Shown in pieces: positions 34,931 through 43,903 of a stretch of DNA of 63,946 nucleotides. The position numbers and the translations under genes were made by a program. Origin of the DNA: Nocardia vaccinii NBRC 15922 (GTDB lineage: Bacteria > Actinomycetota > Actinomycetes > Mycobacteriales > Mycobacteriaceae); NCBI RefSeq assembly GCF_001613305.1, contig NZ_BDCC01000057.1:1-63946 (forward strand), written 5' to 3'. Position 1 is the stretch's first letter; each line of letters opens with the position of its first letter. The notes beneath the pieces were generated by a model. That model was not told the origin of the DNA and did no database searches. It saw only the letters and a list, made by a program, of their open reading frames with translations.

Positions 34931-35584
34931 CTACGAGCCGAGCAGCAGGTCGACGGTCAGTTCCAGACGCTCGGCGACGTCGGTCGCCGAGGCGCGGCGG
35001 GTCAGCCAGGCGACCAGATTCGACAGCCACACATCGCTGATCACCCGGGCGATGGCCAGATCGCGCTCGGAGGGCTCGTCCTCGTTGAGGGCGCGGGCGA
35101 AGAAGCGGTCCATCACCTTGCCGACCCGGTCCACCTCGGCGGCGGCCGATGCGTCGGCGAACATGAACGCGCGGGTCATCGCCTCGGTGAGCAGCGGGTC
35201 GCGCTGCATGGACCGGGTGATCTGGGTCAGCATCAGGTGCATGCGCTCGCGCGGGCTCTGCCCGGCCAGCGGTTTGCGTTTGCTGTCGAACTGCTCGAAT
35301 TCGCGGGCCAGCGCCGAGACCAGCAGATGCACCTTGGACGGGAAGTACCGGTACAGCGTCCCCACCGCGACGTCGGCGCGTTCGGCCACGGCGCGCATCT
35401 GCACCGCGTCGTACCCGCCCTTGGAGGCCAGGGCCAGGGTGGCGTCGAGGATGCGTTTGCGACGTTCGCGCTGCGCGGTCGAACTCAGTTCGTCCTCACT
35501 GAGTGTGGACACCGGGGTCGCGCGTGAACGGCCGCCGTTCTGCGCCCCCGAGTCCGCTGCCTGCTCTCGGGAGGGACTGGCCAT
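34931..35584 (-). CDS. kstR: TetR-family repressor of cholesterol catabolism KstR
   Basis: The 217-residue regulator is strikingly similar to M. tuberculosis KstR (Rv3574). Shared segments include QRERRKRILDAT, the DNA-recognition region AERADVAVGTLYRYFPSKVH and the ligand-domain end VISDVWLSNLVAWLTRRAS. KstR represses sterol uptake and side-chain/ring genes until 3-keto-sterol CoA esters bind. An extra N-terminal segment of about 28 residues is Ser/Arg/Gln-rich. It is divergent from the FadE34-like gene, with its operator between the two, so it likely also represses itself. Confidence 0.95.
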   Translation of the reverse strand: MASPSREQAADSGAQNGGRSRATPVSTLSEDELSSTAQRERRKRILDATLALASKGGYDAVQMRAVAERADVAVGTLYRYFPSKVHLLVSALAREFEQFDSKRKPLAGQSPRERMHLMLTQITRSMQRDPLLTEAMTRAFMFADASAAAEVDRVGKVMDRFFARALNEDEPSERDLAIARVISDVWLSNLVAWLTRRASATDVAERLELTVDLLLGS

Positions 35585-35683
35585 CGATGAAAGTCCTTTC
35601 CTGCACGAGCCTCATTCGGTGGCGAGGAGGTGCGTCTCGTCTGTTCGGTGGGACGGCGGTTGACATCCGCCCGATCTGGATAT

Positions 35684-35697
35684 TAGAACATGTTCTA
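35684..35697. promoter_or_regulatory. KstR operator
   Basis: TAGAACATGTTCTA is a perfect 14-bp palindrome and fits the published KstR motif TnnAACnnGTTnnA exactly. It lies 36 bases before the FadE34 GTG and about 100 bases before the kstR ATG, so it can control both genes and the operon behind fadE34. Confidence 0.95.
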
Positions 35698-35732
35698 GGT
35701 GTGGGAGTCACGCCGGAAAGGCGGTATGGACT

Positions 35733-38048
35733 GTGACCATCGCCACCACTGACGAGCATAAAGCCGTTCAGGAGTCGATGAGCGCATGGGCGGCGACGGT
35801 CGGCCCGATTGCAACAATGCGCACCGGCCTGGGGTCGAAGGGTCCAGCGGAGCGTGACCATGCGGGCTCCTCGACCGGTCCCGGTGAACACCGAGCGGAC
35901 GATTCCTGGCGTGAGTATTGGCCGAGCCTGGTGGGGCTCGGGATTTTCCGTGTCGCCGTGGCCGAGGGTGACGGAACCGCGGATGGTTCGGTGAGCGATC
36001 TGGCCGTGCTGATCGAGCAGGCGGCGCACGATCTGGTGGGCGGACCGGTGCTCTCGACCGCCCTGGCCGGTCTGGTCACCGGCGCGGCTCTGGCCGAGGA
36101 TACGCCCTGCGGCGTCGCGCTGGAAGGCCCGGTTCGGGTGCAGGACAACGTATCCGGTGACCTGGATCTCACCGGGACGTGGCCGGCTGTGCTGGGCGCG
36201 GCCCCCGGCGGCGCGGTGCTGCTGCCGGTGTCACGCGGTGATCGCGAGGCGTGGTGCCTGATCACGCCGGGTACGGCCGGGTTGCGCATCGAACCGCTCG
36301 AACCGCTCGACCACAGCACACCGCTGGCCCGAGTGGAGTGCGCCGGAGTGCGGGTGCCGGCCGAGCAGGTCTTCGAACCCGGTTATGCCGTACGGGATCT
36401 CGCCGCCGTGCTGGTCGCCGCCGAGGCCGCGGGCATCGCGGGCTGGTGTCTCGAGACGGCGACCGAATATGCCAAGGTCCGTGAACAATTCGGCCGCAAA
36501 ATCGGCGAATTCCAGGCGGTGAAACATATTTGCGCCTGGATGCTGTGCCGCGCGGAACTGATCCGCGCGGTCGCCGCCGACGCCGCGGCCGCCGCCTCGG
36601 TCGATCAGGGACGCAATCCCGAACTGCCGATCGCGGCCGCGATCGCGATGACCATCTCGCTGGACGCGGCGGTGCAGACGGCCAAGGATTGCATTCAGGT
36701 GCTCGGCGGGATCGGCTTCACCTGGGAGCACGACGCGCACTTCTATCTGCGTCGCGCGATCGCGTTGCGGCAGTTGCTGGGTGGTTCGGACCCGTGGCGG
36801 GCCCGGGTGACCGAGTTGGTGCGTCGTGGTGATCGGCGCACGGTAGGGCTCGATCTCGGTGCTGCGTTGGATTCGGCGCTCGCTGGACCCGCCGTGGTTA
36901 CGCAAGCTGCCGCCTCCGGGCCTGAAGCGAGCGCCGCGGACACCGCCCGGGACGACACCGACGCGTGGGAGTCGCTCGGCCTGGACGCCGCACAGGCGGC
37001 CGAACTCGCCGCGGACCTCGCTCGGATCGCGGCACTTCCGGTCGAGCAGCAGCGAGATGCCCTGGTGGACACCGGACTTTTCGCGCCGCACTGGCCCGCG
37101 CCGTACGGTCGGGGCGCGGGACCGATTCTGCGCACGCTGATCGACGAACAGGTTCGTAACGCCGGAATCACCGTGCCGGACATCACGATCGGCAACTGGG
37201 CGGTGCCGACCCTGCTACAGCACGGCAGTCCGGAGCAGATCGAACGTTTCGCGCGGCCGACGTTGCGCGGGGAGGTGATCTGGTGCCAGCTGTTCAGCGA
37301 ACCCGAGGCCGGATCGGATCTGGCGGCGTTGCGCACCACCGCGACGCGCGTGGACGGCGGTTGGCAGCTGCGCGGGCAGAAGGTGTGGACCTCGCTGGCC
37401 AACGTGGCCAACTGGGCGATCTGCCTGGCCCGCACCGATGCCGGCGCACCCAAGCACCGGGGGATCAGCTACTTCCTGGTGGATATGAGCAGTCCCGGCA
37501 TCGAGGTGCGGCCGCTGGTGCAGATCACCGGTGAGGCGCGCTTCTCCGAGGTATTCCTGGACGATGTCTTCGTCCCCGACGACTGCCTGGTCGGTCAGCT
37601 CGGCGCGGGCTGGAAGATCGCGCGCTCGACGCTGTCCTCGGAGCGAGTCGCCATGGGCGGCAGCGGAATCGGCGACGCCCTCGAGGAGCTCATCGCCGCG
37701 GCCCCGACCTCGGGCCCGGGTGCGGAGCTGATCGCCGACCGGATCGGCGAGCTCGTCGCCGACGCTGTTGCCGGACTATTGCTGGAGACTCGTGCAGCGC
37801 AGCGCATGCTCGCCGGCGGGGATCCGGGCCCGCAGAGCAGCGTGCGCAAACTGGTCGGTGTGCGGCACCGGCAGGCAGTCGCCGAATTCGCGGTCGAACT
37901 CGCCGGTACGGCGGGTGCGCAGGATATCGACGTGGTGAAGGAATTCCTGCTGACGCGCTGTTTGTCGATTGCGGGCGGTACCGAGCAGATCCTGCTGACG
38001 GTGGCCGGTGAACGGATACTCGGACTCCCGCGCGAACCGCAGGCGTAG
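35733..38048 (+). CDS. fadE34: Double-domain acyl-CoA dehydrogenase FadE34/ChsE3-like
   Basis: The 771-residue protein is a tandem fusion of two acyl-CoA dehydrogenase units. The first (1-375) ends with VLGGIGFTWEHDAHFYLRRA. The second (about 430-771) has LFSEPEAGSDLAALRTTATR and ends with CLSIAGGTEQILLTVAGERI. FadE34 of M. tuberculosis has this layout and also sits next to kstR. It dehydrogenates sterol or bile-acid side-chain CoA thioesters. A polar loop around residues 35-58 appears to be an extra insertion. Start GTG 35733. Confidence 0.92.
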   Translation: MTIATTDEHKAVQESMSAWAATVGPIATMRTGLGSKGPAERDHAGSSTGPGEHRADDSWREYWPSLVGLGIFRVAVAEGDGTADGSVSDLAVLIEQAAHDLVGGPVLSTALAGLVTGAALAEDTPCGVALEGPVRVQDNVSGDLDLTGTWPAVLGAAPGGAVLLPVSRGDREAWCLITPGTAGLRIEPLEPLDHSTPLARVECAGVRVPAEQVFEPGYAVRDLAAVLVAAEAAGIAGWCLETATEYAKVREQFGRKIGEFQAVKHICAWMLCRAELIRAVAADAAAAASVDQGRNPELPIAAAIAMTISLDAAVQTAKDCIQVLGGIGFTWEHDAHFYLRRAIALRQLLGGSDPWRARVTELVRRGDRRTVGLDLGAALDSALAGPAVVTQAAASGPEASAADTARDDTDAWESLGLDAAQAAELAADLARIAALPVEQQRDALVDTGLFAPHWPAPYGRGAGPILRTLIDEQVRNAGITVPDITIGNWAVPTLLQHGSPEQIERFARPTLRGEVIWCQLFSEPEAGSDLAALRTTATRVDGGWQLRGQKVWTSLANVANWAICLARTDAGAPKHRGISYFLVDMSSPGIEVRPLVQITGEARFSEVFLDDVFVPDDCLVGQLGAGWKIARSTLSSERVAMGGSGIGDALEELIAAAPTSGPGAELIADRIGELVADAVAGLLLETRAAQRMLAGGDPGPQSSVRKLVGVRHRQAVAEFAVELAGTAGAQDIDVVKEFLLTRCLSIAGGTEQILLTVAGERILGLPREPQA

Positions 38049-38069
38049 GTCCACACCTCGATCTGGAGT

Positions 38070-39242
38070 ATGGAATTGGATTTCGACAGAGACGAGAGCC
38101 AGGACGCCGTCGCCGAGGTTGTCGTAAGTTTGCTGGAACGCAATACCGAGCGTGACATCGAGCTTTGGCCAACCCTCGTCGACAGCGGTCTGCTGGCCGT
38201 CGCCCTCCCCGAACGTTTCGGCGGCGACGATATGGGTCTGCTCGAGGTGTCGGCGATGCTGACCGAGCTGGCCACCGACGCGGTGCAGGTGCCCGCCCTG
38301 GCGACGTTGGGGCTGGGTGTGCTGCCACTGATCGGCAATCTCCCGGAGGCCCTGGCGGAGAAGATCTTTCCCGCCGTCGCGAAGGGGGCGGTGCTCACTG
38401 CCGCCTTGCACGAGCCGGGTGCGCCGTTCACCACCGCGCCCCGCACCACCGCTGTCGCCGAGGGTGGTTCGGTCCGGATCTCCGGCCGCAAAACCGCTGT
38501 GCCGTACGCGGATCGGGCGCAGTGGATACTGGTGCCGACGGATGCGGGCCTGGCCGTGGTGGATGGTGACGCGTCCGGAATCAGCCGCGTCGAGAGCCCG
38601 ACCTCGGCCGGATTCCCGGAATTCTCCGTGCAATTCGACGATGTGATCATCCCGGCCGAACAGCTGCTGTCGGTCGAGCTCGCCGTTCTGCACCGGCTGG
38701 CGCTGGCCTCCATCGGCTCGGTCGCCGACGGGCTGCTGAAGGGTGTGCTGACGCTGACCGCCGAACATGTGCGGACCCGTCAGCAGTTCGGTCGTCCGCT
38801 GGCCGAATTCCAGGCTGTGGCACAGGAGATCGCCGACGTCTACGTCGTCTCGCGCACACTGCACGTCGCGGCGGTGTCGGCGAACTGGGCGCTGGCGACC
38901 CACCTCGGCAGCGGCCTGGCTCGCTCCTGGACTGACGGAGCGGGGGAGCGAAGCGGAGGAGCGGAGGAGGGAAGGAGCGAGCCTTCGGGGGCCGCTGCCC
39001 GCGACGCCGGAGGCGGCGTCATCGAACACAGAGTCGACGACGATCTCGAGGTGCTGGCCTACGCGGTCGCCTCGGATCTGCCCGCGGCCATGCAGAAATG
39101 CCATCACCTGCACGGCGGCATCGGCGTCGACGTGACCCACCCAATGCATCGCTATTACTCACAGGCCAAGGACATCGCCCGCTGGCTCGGCGGCGAATCG
39201 TTCCGGCTGGACCGTCTGGGGGCGAGATGTTCATCGATCTGA
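38070..39242 (+). CDS. fadE28: Acyl-CoA dehydrogenase FadE28/ChsE1-like
   Basis: The 390-residue subunit is the FadE28 member of the FadE28-FadE29 heterotetramer. This enzyme introduces the double bond in the three-carbon (propionyl) side chain of the cholesterol breakdown product. Recognisable parts are ERNTERDIELWPTLVDSGLL, then RTRQQFGRPLAEFQAVAQEIADV and the C-terminal HLHGGIGVDVTHPMHRYYSQAKD. A low-complexity segment of about 35 residues (repeat at 38925-39020) interrupts the C-terminal domain just before DDDLEVLAYA, where M. tuberculosis FadE28 has none. It overlaps fadE29 by 16 bases. Confidence 0.9.
   Translation: MELDFDRDESQDAVAEVVVSLLERNTERDIELWPTLVDSGLLAVALPERFGGDDMGLLEVSAMLTELATDAVQVPALATLGLGVLPLIGNLPEALAEKIFPAVAKGAVLTAALHEPGAPFTTAPRTTAVAEGGSVRISGRKTAVPYADRAQWILVPTDAGLAVVDGDASGISRVESPTSAGFPEFSVQFDDVIIPAEQLLSVELAVLHRLALASIGSVADGLLKGVLTLTAEHVRTRQQFGRPLAEFQAVAQEIADVYVVSRTLHVAAVSANWALATHLGSGLARSWTDGAGERSGGAEEGRSEPSGAAARDAGGGVIEHRVDDDLEVLAYAVASDLPAAMQKCHHLHGGIGVDVTHPMHRYYSQAKDIARWLGGESFRLDRLGARCSSI
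38925..39020 (+). repeat. Purine-rich low-complexity insertion inside fadE28
   Basis: The stretch is dominated by GGAGCG, GAGCGAAGCGGAGG and GGAGGAGCGGAGG-like units, then GAGCGAGCCTTCGGGGGCC. It keeps the reading frame but encodes Gly/Ala/Glu/Ser/Arg filler within an otherwise conserved helical domain. Its composition differs sharply from both flanks and resembles mobile in-frame repeat units seen in Nocardia and Rhodococcus. Confidence 0.65.
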
Positions 39243-40396
39243 CGCTCGAACAGCGCAACCTACGCGCCGAACTACGTTCGTACTTCGCCGATCTCGTCAC
39301 TCCCGAGGAGGAGGCCGAGATGTCGGTGAACCGGCACGGCGACGCCTACCGGGCGGTGGTGCGTCGGATGGGCCGGGACGGTTGGCTCGGCGTGGGCTGG
39401 CCGAAGGAGTTCGGCGGCCAGGGATTCGGAGCCGTCGAACAGCAGATCTTCTACAACGAGGCGGTGCGCGCGGATGTGCCGCTGCCGCTGGTCACGTTGC
39501 TGACCGTCGGCCCGACGCTGCAGCAGTTCGGCACCGACGAGCAGAAACAGAAGTTCCTGCCCGGAATCCTCTCGGGTGACATCCATTTCGCGATCGGCTA
39601 CTCGGAGCCGGAGGCCGGGACCGACCTCGCCGCGCTGCGCACCAGCGCCGTTCGCGACTCCGACGGCGACTGGATCGTCAACGGGCAGAAGGTATTCACC
39701 ACCGGCGCGCACGAGGCCGACTACCTCTGGTTGGCCTGCCGCACCGGCAGCACCGAATCGCGGCATCGCGGCATCACCATCCTGATCGTGGACACCACCG
39801 ATCCGGGCTACTCCTGGACCCCGATCATCACCTGTGACGGCGCGCACCACACCAACGCGACGTATTTCGACAACGTCCGAGTTCCCGCGAACATGCTTGT
39901 GGGCGAAGAGAACCGGGGCTGGAAGCTGATCACCACCCAGCTCAATCACGAGCGGGTCGGCCTGGGGCCGTCGGGCAAGATCGAGCAGCTCTACGACCGT
40001 GTGCACGACTGGGCGAAGGCACAGGGCGTGCTGGGTCAGCCCGGGGTGCAGCGCGCGCTGGGCCGGTTGCACGCGATCACGCGGCTCAACGAACTGCTGA
40101 ACTGGCAGGTCGCAGCGAAGGCCGATCAGGCTGCCGAGGATCCCAACGGGGTCATCGCCGACGCCTCCGCGACCAAGGTCTACTCGACCGAATCCCTGCA
40201 GGAGGCAGGACGTTTGGCGGAAGAGGTCGTCGGTCGCTACGGCGATCCGGCCGAACCCGCGACCGCGGAACTGCTGGGCTGGCTGGACCGGCGCACCAAA
40301 CAGAACCTGGTGGTGACCTTCGGCGGCGGTGTCAACGAAGTCATGCGCGAACTCATCGCGACTGCTGGTCTGCAGCTGCCACGCGTACCGAGATAG
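39227..40396 (+). CDS. fadE29: Acyl-CoA dehydrogenase FadE29/ChsE2-like
   Basis: The 389-residue partner of FadE28 begins MFIDLTLEQRNLRAELRSYF. It has the FAD/substrate segment GYSEPEAGTDLAALRTSA, the TTGAHEADYLWLACRT loop and the C-terminal WLDRRTKQNLVVTFGGGVNE. In mycobacteria the two subunits form an alpha2beta2 enzyme with only two active sites. Start ATG 39227 lies inside the fadE28 end, so the two are translationally coupled. Four further genes of the same pathway follow without gaps. Confidence 0.93.
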   Translation: MFIDLTLEQRNLRAELRSYFADLVTPEEEAEMSVNRHGDAYRAVVRRMGRDGWLGVGWPKEFGGQGFGAVEQQIFYNEAVRADVPLPLVTLLTVGPTLQQFGTDEQKQKFLPGILSGDIHFAIGYSEPEAGTDLAALRTSAVRDSDGDWIVNGQKVFTTGAHEADYLWLACRTGSTESRHRGITILIVDTTDPGYSWTPIITCDGAHHTNATYFDNVRVPANMLVGEENRGWKLITTQLNHERVGLGPSGKIEQLYDRVHDWAKAQGVLGQPGVQRALGRLHAITRLNELLNWQVAAKADQAAEDPNGVIADASATKVYSTESLQEAGRLAEEVVGRYGDPAEPATAELLGWLDRRTKQNLVVTFGGGVNEVMRELIATAGLQLPRVPR

Positions 40397-40405
40397 GAGC
40401 CTGGA

Positions 40406-41428
40406 GTGCCGGAAACCAGCACAACCGACGAGATCGTCGCCGCCGGGGATCGGATCATGGCGCAGGGCGAATGCGCCCCCCGCTACGGTCGTGATCCGGT
40501 GAATCAGCCGATGATCAACAACTGGGTCGAGGCGATCGGCGACGCGAATCCGATCTACGTCGACGAGGAGGCCGCGCGCGCCGCGGGGCATCCGGGCATC
40601 GTCGCGCCGCCCGCGATGGCACAGGTGTGGACCATGCCCGGCCTGCGCGGGGCGCGGCCCTCGGACGATCCGATGAACGCGGTCAACGATCTGCTCGACG
40701 CGGCCGGTTACACCTCGGTGGTGGCCACCAACTGCGAGCAGACCTATCACCGGTATCTGCGGCTCGGCGAACGGCCGTATGCGCGGACCCGGTTGAAAGA
40801 TCTGGTCGGTCCCAAGCGCACCGCGCTGGGGGAGGGCTGGTTCGCGACCTACCTGCTGACCTGGTACGTCGGGGACGAGGCCGTCACCGAAATGTCCTTC
40901 CGGATGCTGAAATTCATTCCCGGCACCGGCAAAGCCGCCGCGCCGCAGGAGGATTTGAGCAAACGCGTCCGGCCGATCGTCTCCAAGGACACCGAATTCT
41001 TCTGGGAGGGAGCCAAACTCGGCGAGCTCCGGATTCAGCGTCTGCCGGACGGTTCGCTGCGTCACCCGCCGATTCCGGCGCTGTGGCAGGACAAGGAGAA
41101 GTCGCCGGACTACGTCGTGGCGTCGGGACGCGGCACGGTTTTCAGCTATGTGGTGCACCACGCGCCGAAGGTGCCCGGCCGGACGCTGCCGTTCGTGGTC
41201 GCCCTGGTCGAACTCGAGGAGGGGGTGCGAGTGCTGGGTGAGTTGCGCGGCATCGAACCGAGTGAGGTCGGCGTGGGCACGCCGGTAGAGGTCGCCTTCG
41301 AGAAGCTCGACGATGACAACACACTGCCGTACTGGAAGGCGGTCCCAGTGAGTGAGCTTGCGAGCGAGCCATCGGCACAGGGCGCACCGCGCACGACGGA
41401 GCCGAGCGTCAGCGAGGTGGAGTCGTGA
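40406..41428 (+). CDS. chsH2: ChsH2-like enoyl-CoA hydratase subunit (MaoC + DUF35)
   Basis: The 340-residue product has an N-terminal MaoC-like hot-dog domain (NNWVEAIGDANPIYVDEEAAR; GIVAPPAMAQVW) and a C-terminal DUF35 OB-like domain (FFWEGAKLGELRIQRLPDGS). In M. tuberculosis the ChsH1-ChsH2 complex hydrates the C17 propenyl-CoA side chain. The DUF35 part holds the aldolase Ltp2 in place. The last about 28 residues are a Ser/Glu/Pro-rich extension made of repeat-like DNA. GTG start; the stop overlaps chsH1 (GTGA). Confidence 0.92.
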   Translation: MPETSTTDEIVAAGDRIMAQGECAPRYGRDPVNQPMINNWVEAIGDANPIYVDEEAARAAGHPGIVAPPAMAQVWTMPGLRGARPSDDPMNAVNDLLDAAGYTSVVATNCEQTYHRYLRLGERPYARTRLKDLVGPKRTALGEGWFATYLLTWYVGDEAVTEMSFRMLKFIPGTGKAAAPQEDLSKRVRPIVSKDTEFFWEGAKLGELRIQRLPDGSLRHPPIPALWQDKEKSPDYVVASGRGTVFSYVVHHAPKVPGRTLPFVVALVELEEGVRVLGELRGIEPSEVGVGTPVEVAFEKLDDDNTLPYWKAVPVSELASEPSAQGAPRTTEPSVSEVES

Positions 41429-41841
41429 GCGAGACACTGCAACTGTCCGCGGTGCGGGTCGGAAATACGCTGCCCGAGCTGGTGATTCACGCCGATCCGA
41501 CGTTCGTGGTCAGTTCTGCCCTGGCTACCAGGGACTTTCAGGACGTGCACCACGATCGGGACAAGGCGGTGCAGCGCGGTTCGAAGGACATCTTCGTCAA
41601 CATCCTCACCGACACCGGCCTGGTGCAGCGGTTCGTGACCGACTGGGCCGGGCCCGGTGCGATCGTCAAATCGCTGGCCCTGCGCCTGGGCGTGCCGCTG
41701 TACGCGGGCGACACGCTGACGTTGAGCGGCACCGTCACCGCCATCGAGGGTGCACAGGTGTACATCGATGTGGTGGGCCGCGACAGCCTCGGCGACCACA
41801 TCACCGCCAAGGCCGTGATCGAGCTGCAGGAGACCGCATGA
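41425..41841 (+). CDS. chsH1: ChsH1-like enoyl-CoA hydratase subunit (MaoC fold)
   Basis: The 138-residue single hot-dog-fold protein carries the hydratase-2 region DFQDVHHDRDKAVQ with catalytic-type Asp and His. It then has FVNILTDTGLVQRFVTDWAG and LYAGDTLTLSGTVTA. It pairs with ChsH2 in a heteromeric hydratase. It starts at GTG 41425 inside the chsH2 stop and ends in ATGA with ltp2, so stoichiometric translation is likely. Confidence 0.92.
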   Translation: MSETLQLSAVRVGNTLPELVIHADPTFVVSSALATRDFQDVHHDRDKAVQRGSKDIFVNILTDTGLVQRFVTDWAGPGAIVKSLALRLGVPLYAGDTLTLSGTVTAIEGAQVYIDVVGRDSLGDHITAKAVIELQETA

Positions 41842-43007
41842 GTATCAGTGGCAAGGCCGCCATCGTCGGCATCGGGGCCACCGACTTCTCGAAGGATTCG
41901 GGTCGCAGCGAATTGCGTTTGGCCGCCGAGGCTGTCACCGCCGCGCTGGCGGATGCCGGGCTGACGCCCGCGGATGTGGACGGCCTCACGACGTTCACGA
42001 TGGACACCAATACCCAGGCCGCGGTGGCTCGTGCGGTCGGCGTGCCGAATCTGAAGTTCTTCAGCAACATCCCGTTCGGCGGCGGCGCGGCGGCGGCGAC
42101 CGTGCAGCAGGCCGCCATGGCGGTGGCGACCGGAATCGCGGATGTCGTTGTGGCATACCGCGCTTTCAACGAACGGTCCGGACATCGCTTCGGCCAGTTC
42201 TCCACCCAGCTGGCCGCCGCGCCGACCTCCTCGGGTGTCGACGCGGCATGGGGATATCCGCAGGGCCTGGGCACCCCCGCCGCGCAGGTGGCCATGGTCG
42301 CCCGCCGCTATATGCACGTATACGGCGCTACCAGTGCGGATTTCGGCGCCGTCGCCGTTGCCGATCGCAAACACGCGGCGGTGAATCCGGCAGCCCATTT
42401 CTACGGTAAGCCGATCACCCTGGAAGATCACCAGAATTCGCGCTGGATCGCCGAGCCGCTGCACCTGCTGGACTGCTGCCAGGAGACCGACGGCGGCGTT
42501 GCCATCGTGGTCACGAGTGCCGAACGGGCCCGCGACCTTCCGCAGAAGCCAGCCGTAATCGCTGGCGCCGCACAGGGTTCCGGCGCGGACCAGTACGTCA
42601 TGACGAGCTACTACCGCGACGCCCTCACCGGCCTGCCGGAAATGGGCCTGGTCGGCGACCAACTCTGGGCCCAAAGCGGTTTGCGCCCAGAGGATATGCA
42701 GGCCGCGATCCTCTACGACCACTTCACCCCCTTCGTTCTGATGCAGTTGGAGGAGTTGGGCTTCTGCGCCCGCGGCGAAGCCAAGGACTTCATCGCCGAC
42801 GGCGCCATCGAAATAGGCGGCCGCCTCCCCCTGAACACCCACGGCGGCCAGTTGGGCGAGGCCTACATCCACGGCATGAACGGCATAGCCGAAGCCGTCC
42901 GCCAAATCCGCGGCACCTCGGTCAACCCGGTCCCCGATGTCCAGAACATCGTCGTCACCGCAGGAACCGGCGTTCCCACATCGGGTTTGGTCCTCACCGC
43001 CGCCTGA
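41838..43007 (+). CDS. ltp2: Ltp2-like thiolase-fold steroid aldolase
   Basis: The 389-residue SCP2-thiolase-like protein begins GKAAIVGIGATDFSK. The site where thiolases carry the nucleophilic Cys reads SNIPFGGGAAAATV, without Cys. It retains His in DHFTPF and GGQLGEAYIHGMNGI. Ltp2 performs the retro-aldol release of propionyl-CoA from the hydrated C22 side chain with ChsH2-DUF35, leaving a C17-keto steroid. The gene order fadE28-fadE29-chsH2-chsH1-ltp2 equals the mycobacterial igr operon without cyp125. Confidence 0.93.
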   Translation: MSISGKAAIVGIGATDFSKDSGRSELRLAAEAVTAALADAGLTPADVDGLTTFTMDTNTQAAVARAVGVPNLKFFSNIPFGGGAAAATVQQAAMAVATGIADVVVAYRAFNERSGHRFGQFSTQLAAAPTSSGVDAAWGYPQGLGTPAAQVAMVARRYMHVYGATSADFGAVAVADRKHAAVNPAAHFYGKPITLEDHQNSRWIAEPLHLLDCCQETDGGVAIVVTSAERARDLPQKPAVIAGAAQGSGADQYVMTSYYRDALTGLPEMGLVGDQLWAQSGLRPEDMQAAILYDHFTPFVLMQLEELGFCARGEAKDFIADGAIEIGGRLPLNTHGGQLGEAYIHGMNGIAEAVRQIRGTSVNPVPDVQNIVVTAGTGVPTSGLVLTAA

Positions 43008-43263
43008 GCACGCCGTACCCCGCACCTCGAGGGCCCGTGCCGTCGCGCCGTGCCCCCGGGGTGCGGGACTTTACGGCGGATTCGTGTGGTCGGGGCTCGA
43101 CTGGGCCGAACGTTCCACGGCAGTCCGGCTACGGTTGGCTGAAAGCAGCCGGTCCGTGTCGTGAGGTCGGGGCAGCCCTCGGTGGTGCGGGCTGTGCCAC
43201 GGTCAGGATGGCCGCCACCTGTTAGGCCGTTCCGCGTGGGCGCAGCAACCCGCCCAGGTCATT

Positions 43264-43851
43264 TCACTTCGCCCTTGTTCCGATCCGGTGCAGCCGAACC
43301 GCGGAGATCAGGAAGAAAACCCCGCCCAGAACCGCGTATCCGGCCACGGAGGTGAGCGTGGCTTTCGGCCCACCCGCCATCGCGACGAAACTGGCACCGG
43401 CGAGGACGGAGATCCCACCACTGAGAATCATCGCCCACTGACCGCCGAGCCGATAGCGCAGGATCGCGACGACGAGCTGAACGATCCCCGCGGTGATCGC
43501 CCAAATTCCCCACACCCGCAACACATTCGGGATTCCGGAACCGGCCGCGGCGCACAGTCCGACGGTGGCGAGCAGGCTCAGACCCATGTTGATGTAGAGC
43601 GGCGCTTTCGCCCGCGTGTTGCCCGATGAACGGAAGTCGATCACGGCCGCGGCGACATCGAACAGCGGATAGATCACCAGTAGAACGACGGTCCCAGGGC
43701 TGATCGTCTTGGCGACCGCCATCATCAGAACCGCCCAGACGATGGCGAATCCGAACCGGACGTAGTACAGATTCCGCAGCGCCTTGGCGCCGTGGGCGGC
43801 ATCGGCCACCGTGTCGATGTCGCGGGCTTCGGTGGCGAATGGACTGGACAT
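43264..43851 (-). CDS. Membrane protein, DUF308-like
   Basis: The 195-residue product has a short polar N-terminus and about six hydrophobic helices in pairs (FGFAIVWAVLMMAVAK; TVVLLVIYPLFDVAAAVI; LYINMGLSLLATVGL; IWAITAGIVQLVVAIL; ILSGGISVLAGASF; YAVLGGVFFLISAV). This repeat of two-helix units resembles DUF308/HdeD-type proteins. The function is unknown. It is divergent from a TetR regulator and one of two facing repeat half-sites lies 53 bases before its ATG, so it is probably the regulator's target. Confidence 0.8.
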   Translation of the reverse strand: MSSPFATEARDIDTVADAAHGAKALRNLYYVRFGFAIVWAVLMMAVAKTISPGTVVLLVIYPLFDVAAAVIDFRSSGNTRAKAPLYINMGLSLLATVGLCAAAGSGIPNVLRVWGIWAITAGIVQLVVAILRYRLGGQWAMILSGGISVLAGASFVAMAGGPKATLTSVAGYAVLGGVFFLISAVRLHRIGTRAK

Positions 43852-43903
43852 CAGGTCCCTCTCGATTGGTGAAGCGGTGGGTGATTCCGACGTTCCGACA
43901 GCA

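Noticed and set aside
43008..43263. Possible small genes after ltp2
   Set aside because: Short Arg-rich frames with no ribosome site or conserved look; treated as non-coding.
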